Positions 6,358 to 7,860 of a stretch of 7,860 bases of DNA are shown here, in pieces. The stretch covers positions 1 through 7,860 of the forward strand of contig CAJPTP010000042.1 in NCBI GenBank assembly GCA_905373555.1. Reading direction: 5' to 3'. The position numbers and the translations under genes were made by a program. The notes beneath the pieces were generated by a model that worked only from the letters and a program-made list of their open reading frames with translations, made no database searches and had not been told where the DNA came from. This DNA comes from an uncultured Francisella sp. (GTDB lineage Bacteria; Pseudomonadota; Gammaproteobacteria; Burkholderiales; Neisseriaceae). The stretch's first letter is position 1. Every line of letters starts with the position of its first letter.

Positions 6358-6372
6358 GCCTTGCGCTAATAT
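6345..6372 (+). promoter_or_regulatory. Putative promoter of the rpmH cluster
   Basis: TTGTTT (6345-6350) and TAATAT (6367-6372) are separated by 16 bases, a reasonable sigma-70 arrangement. The -10 context CCTTGCGCTAATATTCCG resembles the dnaN-facing box. The transcript would have a leader of about 240 bases, beginning with the GGCGCG/CGCGCC hairpin at 6397-6418. The -35 overlaps the second copy of the 15-base direct repeat, so a repeat-binding protein could affect this promoter. Confidence 0.4.
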
Positions 6373-6618
6373 TCCGCGTTTCGATTTCAAAGACAAGGCG
6401 CGCCCGACAGGACGCGCCGTTTGCGCTTTGAGCGTCGGCATTGCGCGCGGGATCGGCGCCGCAAAGCGCTCGCCGGGCTCGGCGGGCGCGATGGGCAAGC
6501 AAGGCCGGTCGAACAACCGGATTCACGCGCATGGGCCACACAGCACAGGCGCAGGGCGTCGGCCCGGCCGGCCCCGCGCGCAACACGATCAACACAAACA
6601 AAAGCAAAAGAGACTGCC

Positions 6619-6753
6619 ATGAAACGCACTTACCAACCCTCCAAAATCCGCCGCCAACGCACCCACGGCTTCTTGGTTCGCTCCAAGACGAAAAACGGCC
6701 GCAAGGTTCTCGCCCGCCGCCGGGCCAAGGGCCGCAAGTCGCTGTCCGTTTGA
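6619..6753 (+). CDS. rpmH: 50S ribosomal protein L34
   Basis: A 44-residue, very basic large-subunit ribosomal protein. It begins MKRTYQPSKIRRQRTHGF and ends ARRRAKGRKSLSV, the family signature at the usual length. The ribosome-binding site is weak (AAAGAGA 8-10 bases upstream) and the preceding leader is A/C-rich. The stop TGA overlaps the likely TTG start of rnpA. Carrying rpmH first, then rnpA, is the standard bacterial order and places L34 at the head of the divergent cluster. Confidence 0.98.
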   Translation: MKRTYQPSKIRRQRTHGFLVRSKTKNGRKVLARRRAKGRKSLSV

Positions 6754-7259
6754 CCGACGGCGCGGACGCAACCGAACCGCGGCGCGCCGGCGCCGAGCCC
6801 AAGGAATTCGGGTTCGGCAAAGAGCGCCGGCTCGCCAAGCCCGCCCAGTTTTCCGCCTGCTTCAAGGGCTCCAAGCCCGTTCGGCTGCCTTGCCTGAAAC
6901 TTCACGCCATCGGCAACGGCTTGGATGGGCCGCGCTTGGGTTTGGCCGTGAGCAAAAAAACCGCGAAGCGCGCCAACGCCCGCAACTACATGAAGCGGCG
7001 CCTGCGCGAGTGGTTTCGCCTCAACCAAAGCCGCATCGGGCCGCGCGACGTGGTGATCGTGACCACCAAGCGTTTCGGCCGCGGCGAGTTTTCGCCGATC
7101 GAGGCGGCGCTGAACGCTTGGGTCGACGGCAAAACGCCGGCCCCAAGGGGCGGGCGCGGCCCTCGGAGCGAGCGCGGGGCGCAAGGCCCGCAAGCTCATC
7201 CGAGCGCCCCGCCAAGGAGCGCCCCGCCAAGCGGCCCGCTCGAAGGCGGCCGCCGCTGA
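6750..7259 (+). CDS. rnpA: Ribonuclease P protein component
   Basis: Protein subunit that assists the RNase P RNA in removing 5' leaders from pre-tRNAs. The core is clear: FGFGKERRLAKPAQFSACF (about 20-38), LGLAVSKK, the RNA-binding RNR-type motif KRANARNYMKRRLRE (about 73-87), and DVVIVTTKRF. The only start codon in the usual place is TTG at 6750, overlapping the rpmH stop as TTGA, which would allow coupled translation and gives 169 residues. The next ATG downstream (residue 81) lies inside the RNR motif. The frame is also open upstream through rpmH to an ATG at 6531, giving 242 residues. The family is usually about 110-140 residues. The excess is a loose amino end and a Pro/Arg/Gly-rich, probably disordered carboxy tail (about 130-169). 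The start is the main uncertainty. Confidence 0.92.
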   Translation: MTDGADATEPRRAGAEPKEFGFGKERRLAKPAQFSACFKGSKPVRLPCLKLHAIGNGLDGPRLGLAVSKKTAKRANARNYMKRRLREWFRLNQSRIGPRDVVIVTTKRFGRGEFSPIEAALNAWVDGKTPAPRGGRGPRSERGAQGPQAHPSAPPRSAPPSGPLEGGRR

Positions 7260-7276
7260 CTCGGCGCCGATTTTTT
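7251..7276 (+). terminator. Possible weak terminator at the end of rnpA
   Basis: CGCCG (7251-7255), loop CTGACT, CGGCG (7262-7266) is followed by CCGA and then T6 (7271-7276). The stem overlaps the rnpA stop codon. The four bases between stem and T run weaken the case. If it works, it would lower yidD-yidC expression relative to rpmH-rnpA rather than end the operon. Confidence 0.3.
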
Positions 7277-7353
7277 GCGGCGAAACGCGCGGAACGCAAT
7301 CCCGGTTCCGCCGTTTGCATTTGCCCAAGACGCTTGGCTTGGATCGCCCATCG

Positions 7354-7388
7354 CCGCTTTTTGCGGCGCATCCCGCTTTTTGCGGCGC
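7354..7388 (+). repeat. Tandem 16-base direct repeat with hairpin-forming units
   Basis: CCGCTTTTTGCGGCGC occurs at 7354-7369 and 7373-7388, identical, 19 bases apart, in the 187-base rnpA-yidD spacer. Each copy is an inverted repeat (CCGC/GCGG around TTTTT). A related unit, CGCCGATTTTTTGCGGCG, lies at 7265-7282. The T run is in the loop and not after the stem, so these are not ordinary terminators. They could be RNA-processing or protein-binding sites, or recent local duplication. Confidence 0.6.
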
Positions 7389-7446
7389 CGCCCGGATTTG
7401 CCCGGGCTGCGGCAAAGGCCGCTTCGACGGCGCCCAGACCCGACCC

Positions 7447-7710
7447 ATGAACCCTCTCAAAGCGATTTTGATCGGCGCGGTCAAGTGTTACCGGACATGC
7501 ATCAGCCCCATGTTTCCCCCCACCTGCCGTTACCGGCCGACGTGCTCGCAGTACGCGCTTGAAGCGCTGCAAAAGCACGGGGCGATCAAAGGAACGTGGC
7601 TGACGCTGCGCAGGCTTCTGCGCTGCCATCCCTGGGGAGGCTGCGGGTATGACCCCGTGCCCCCGCCCAAGCCGAAAACGAAATCCGCTCGCGCGCGGCA
7701 GCCGCGCTAG
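7447..7710 (+). CDS. yidD: Membrane protein insertion efficiency factor YidD
   Basis: Small membrane-associated protein that helps YidC-dependent insertion of inner-membrane proteins. The 87-residue product has the family hallmark CRYRPTCSQYALEAL (27-41), HGAIKGTWLTLRRLLRCHPW (44-63) and DPVPPP (69-74). The conserved cysteines are at 27, 33 and 60, and the start is an amphipathic amino-terminal helix (MNPLKAILIGAVKCY). Extra cysteines occur at 14, 18 and 66. Length matches E. coli YidD (85). The ATG at 7447 is chosen because homology begins there. The frame is open further upstream, but that part runs through the repeats and shows no family similarity. The ribosome-binding site is weak. It sits between rnpA and yidC as in most proteobacteria. 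Confidence 0.94.
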   Translation: MNPLKAILIGAVKCYRTCISPMFPPTCRYRPTCSQYALEALQKHGAIKGTWLTLRRLLRCHPWGGCGYDPVPPPKPKTKSARARQPR

Positions 7711-7716
7711 CCGCGG

Positions 7717-7736
7717 GCCGGCGCGACGGCGCCGGC
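7717..7736 (+). repeat. Strong GC-only hairpin between yidD and yidC
   Basis: GCCGGCGC and GCGCCGGC form a perfect eight-pair stem around GACG, 7 bases after the yidD stop and 16 bases before the yidC start. No U run follows (GATTTGG), so it is unlikely to be an intrinsic terminator. It may set mRNA processing or shield the yidD 3' end. The yidC ribosome-binding site GGAAAG just downstream is left outside the stem. Confidence 0.5.
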
Positions 7737-7752
7737 GATTTGGAAAGACCCA

Positions 7753-7860
7753 ATGGACAACAAAAACCCGCTGATCAACATCGTTCTTTTCATCGTGTTG
7801 TCGTCTTTGGTGCTGCTGGGTTGGAACTACATGTTTCCCCCGCCCCCGCCGCCCGCGGCC
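7753..7860 (+). CDS. yidC: Membrane protein insertase YidC, amino-terminal fragment
   Basis: Only the first 36 codons are present; the gene runs off the window. The start MDNKNPLINIVLF is followed by one hydrophobic segment (about residues 7-27) ending in LLGWNYMF and then a run of prolines. This fits the amino-terminal membrane anchor of Gram-negative YidC, which precedes a large periplasmic domain. The identification depends heavily on position directly after yidD. The ATG at 7753 follows GGAAAG by about 6 bases. YidC inserts and folds inner-membrane proteins, alone or with SecYEG. Confidence 0.85.
   Translation, partial: MDNKNPLINIVLFIVLSSLVLLGWNYMFPPPPPPAA

Larger units (their letters stand above)
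6093..6618. other. dnaA-rpmH divergent intergenic region, probable oriC and promoter region
   Basis: A 526-base gap between divergent gene clusters, the usual position of oriC in many Betaproteobacteria. From the dnaA side it holds the dnaA ribosome-binding site, an intrinsic terminator-like hairpin (6135-6157), an inverted repeat (6162-6186), a TATAAT box (6187-6192), a T/G-rich stretch with a 15-base direct repeat (6311-6357, 32% GC by count) and a plus-strand promoter-like pair (6345-6372). A hairpin GGCGCG/CGCGCC (6397-6418), a GC-rich block (6540-6590) and an A/C-rich, G-poor leader before rpmH follow. No TTATNCACA box was found on either strand; the closest have only 6 of 9 matches (6519-6527 and 6532-6540). 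The assignment as oriC rests on gene context. Confidence 0.5.

Noticed and set aside
6519..6540. Candidate DnaA boxes GGATTCACG and TGGGCCACA
   Set aside because: Each matches only 6 of 9 positions of TTATNCACA, which is unremarkable in sequence of this length.
7315..7446. Amino-terminal extension of yidD from TTG at 7315
   Set aside because: YidD homology and normal length begin at 7447; the upstream part translates the T-loop repeats.

Overview
The window is the dnaA replication-origin neighbourhood of a GC-rich bacterium. The GyrB carries the long carboxy-terminal-domain insert typical of beta/gammaproteobacteria. The order dnaA-dnaN-gyrB lacks recF, as in many Betaproteobacteria, and rpmH-rnpA-yidD-yidC runs the other way. 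I infer a Burkholderiales-like betaproteobacterium, probably a divergent lineage, because DnaN and DNA-binding domain IV of DnaA differ from the usual sequence at normally conserved positions. Species cannot be named from the sequence alone.

Layout: positions 1-53 are a purine-rich stretch just past the gyrB stop, with no terminator visible. The minus strand carries the replication operon in the order dnaA (4494-6092), dnaN (2787-3980), gyrB (54-2723). The plus strand carries rpmH (6619-6753), rnpA (6750-7259), yidD (7447-7710) and the first 36 codons of yidC (7753 to the edge). The two groups diverge from a 526-base gap (6093-6618). A second large gap (3981-4493) separates dnaA from dnaN. 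All genes look intact. I see no mobile element, CRISPR array, tRNA or rRNA.

Function: DnaA opens the origin, DnaN clamps the replicase to DNA and GyrB powers negative supercoiling. The divergent cluster makes ribosomal protein L34, the RNase P protein and the YidD/YidC membrane-insertion pair. The gene content is housekeeping, so novelty lies in the non-coding DNA and in unusual residues. The main points are: a near-perfect intrinsic terminator between a TATAAT box and the dnaA start, which suggests attenuation; no canonical TTATNCACA DnaA box in either gap, alongside changes at box-contacting residues of DnaA; an AT-rich 8-mer, CAAAACAA, found four times and only in the two gaps flanking dnaA; a 10-base-periodic purine tract after dnaA; an altered partner-binding pocket in DnaN; and an rnpA frame that stays open through all of rpmH, with only a TTG start at the usual place.
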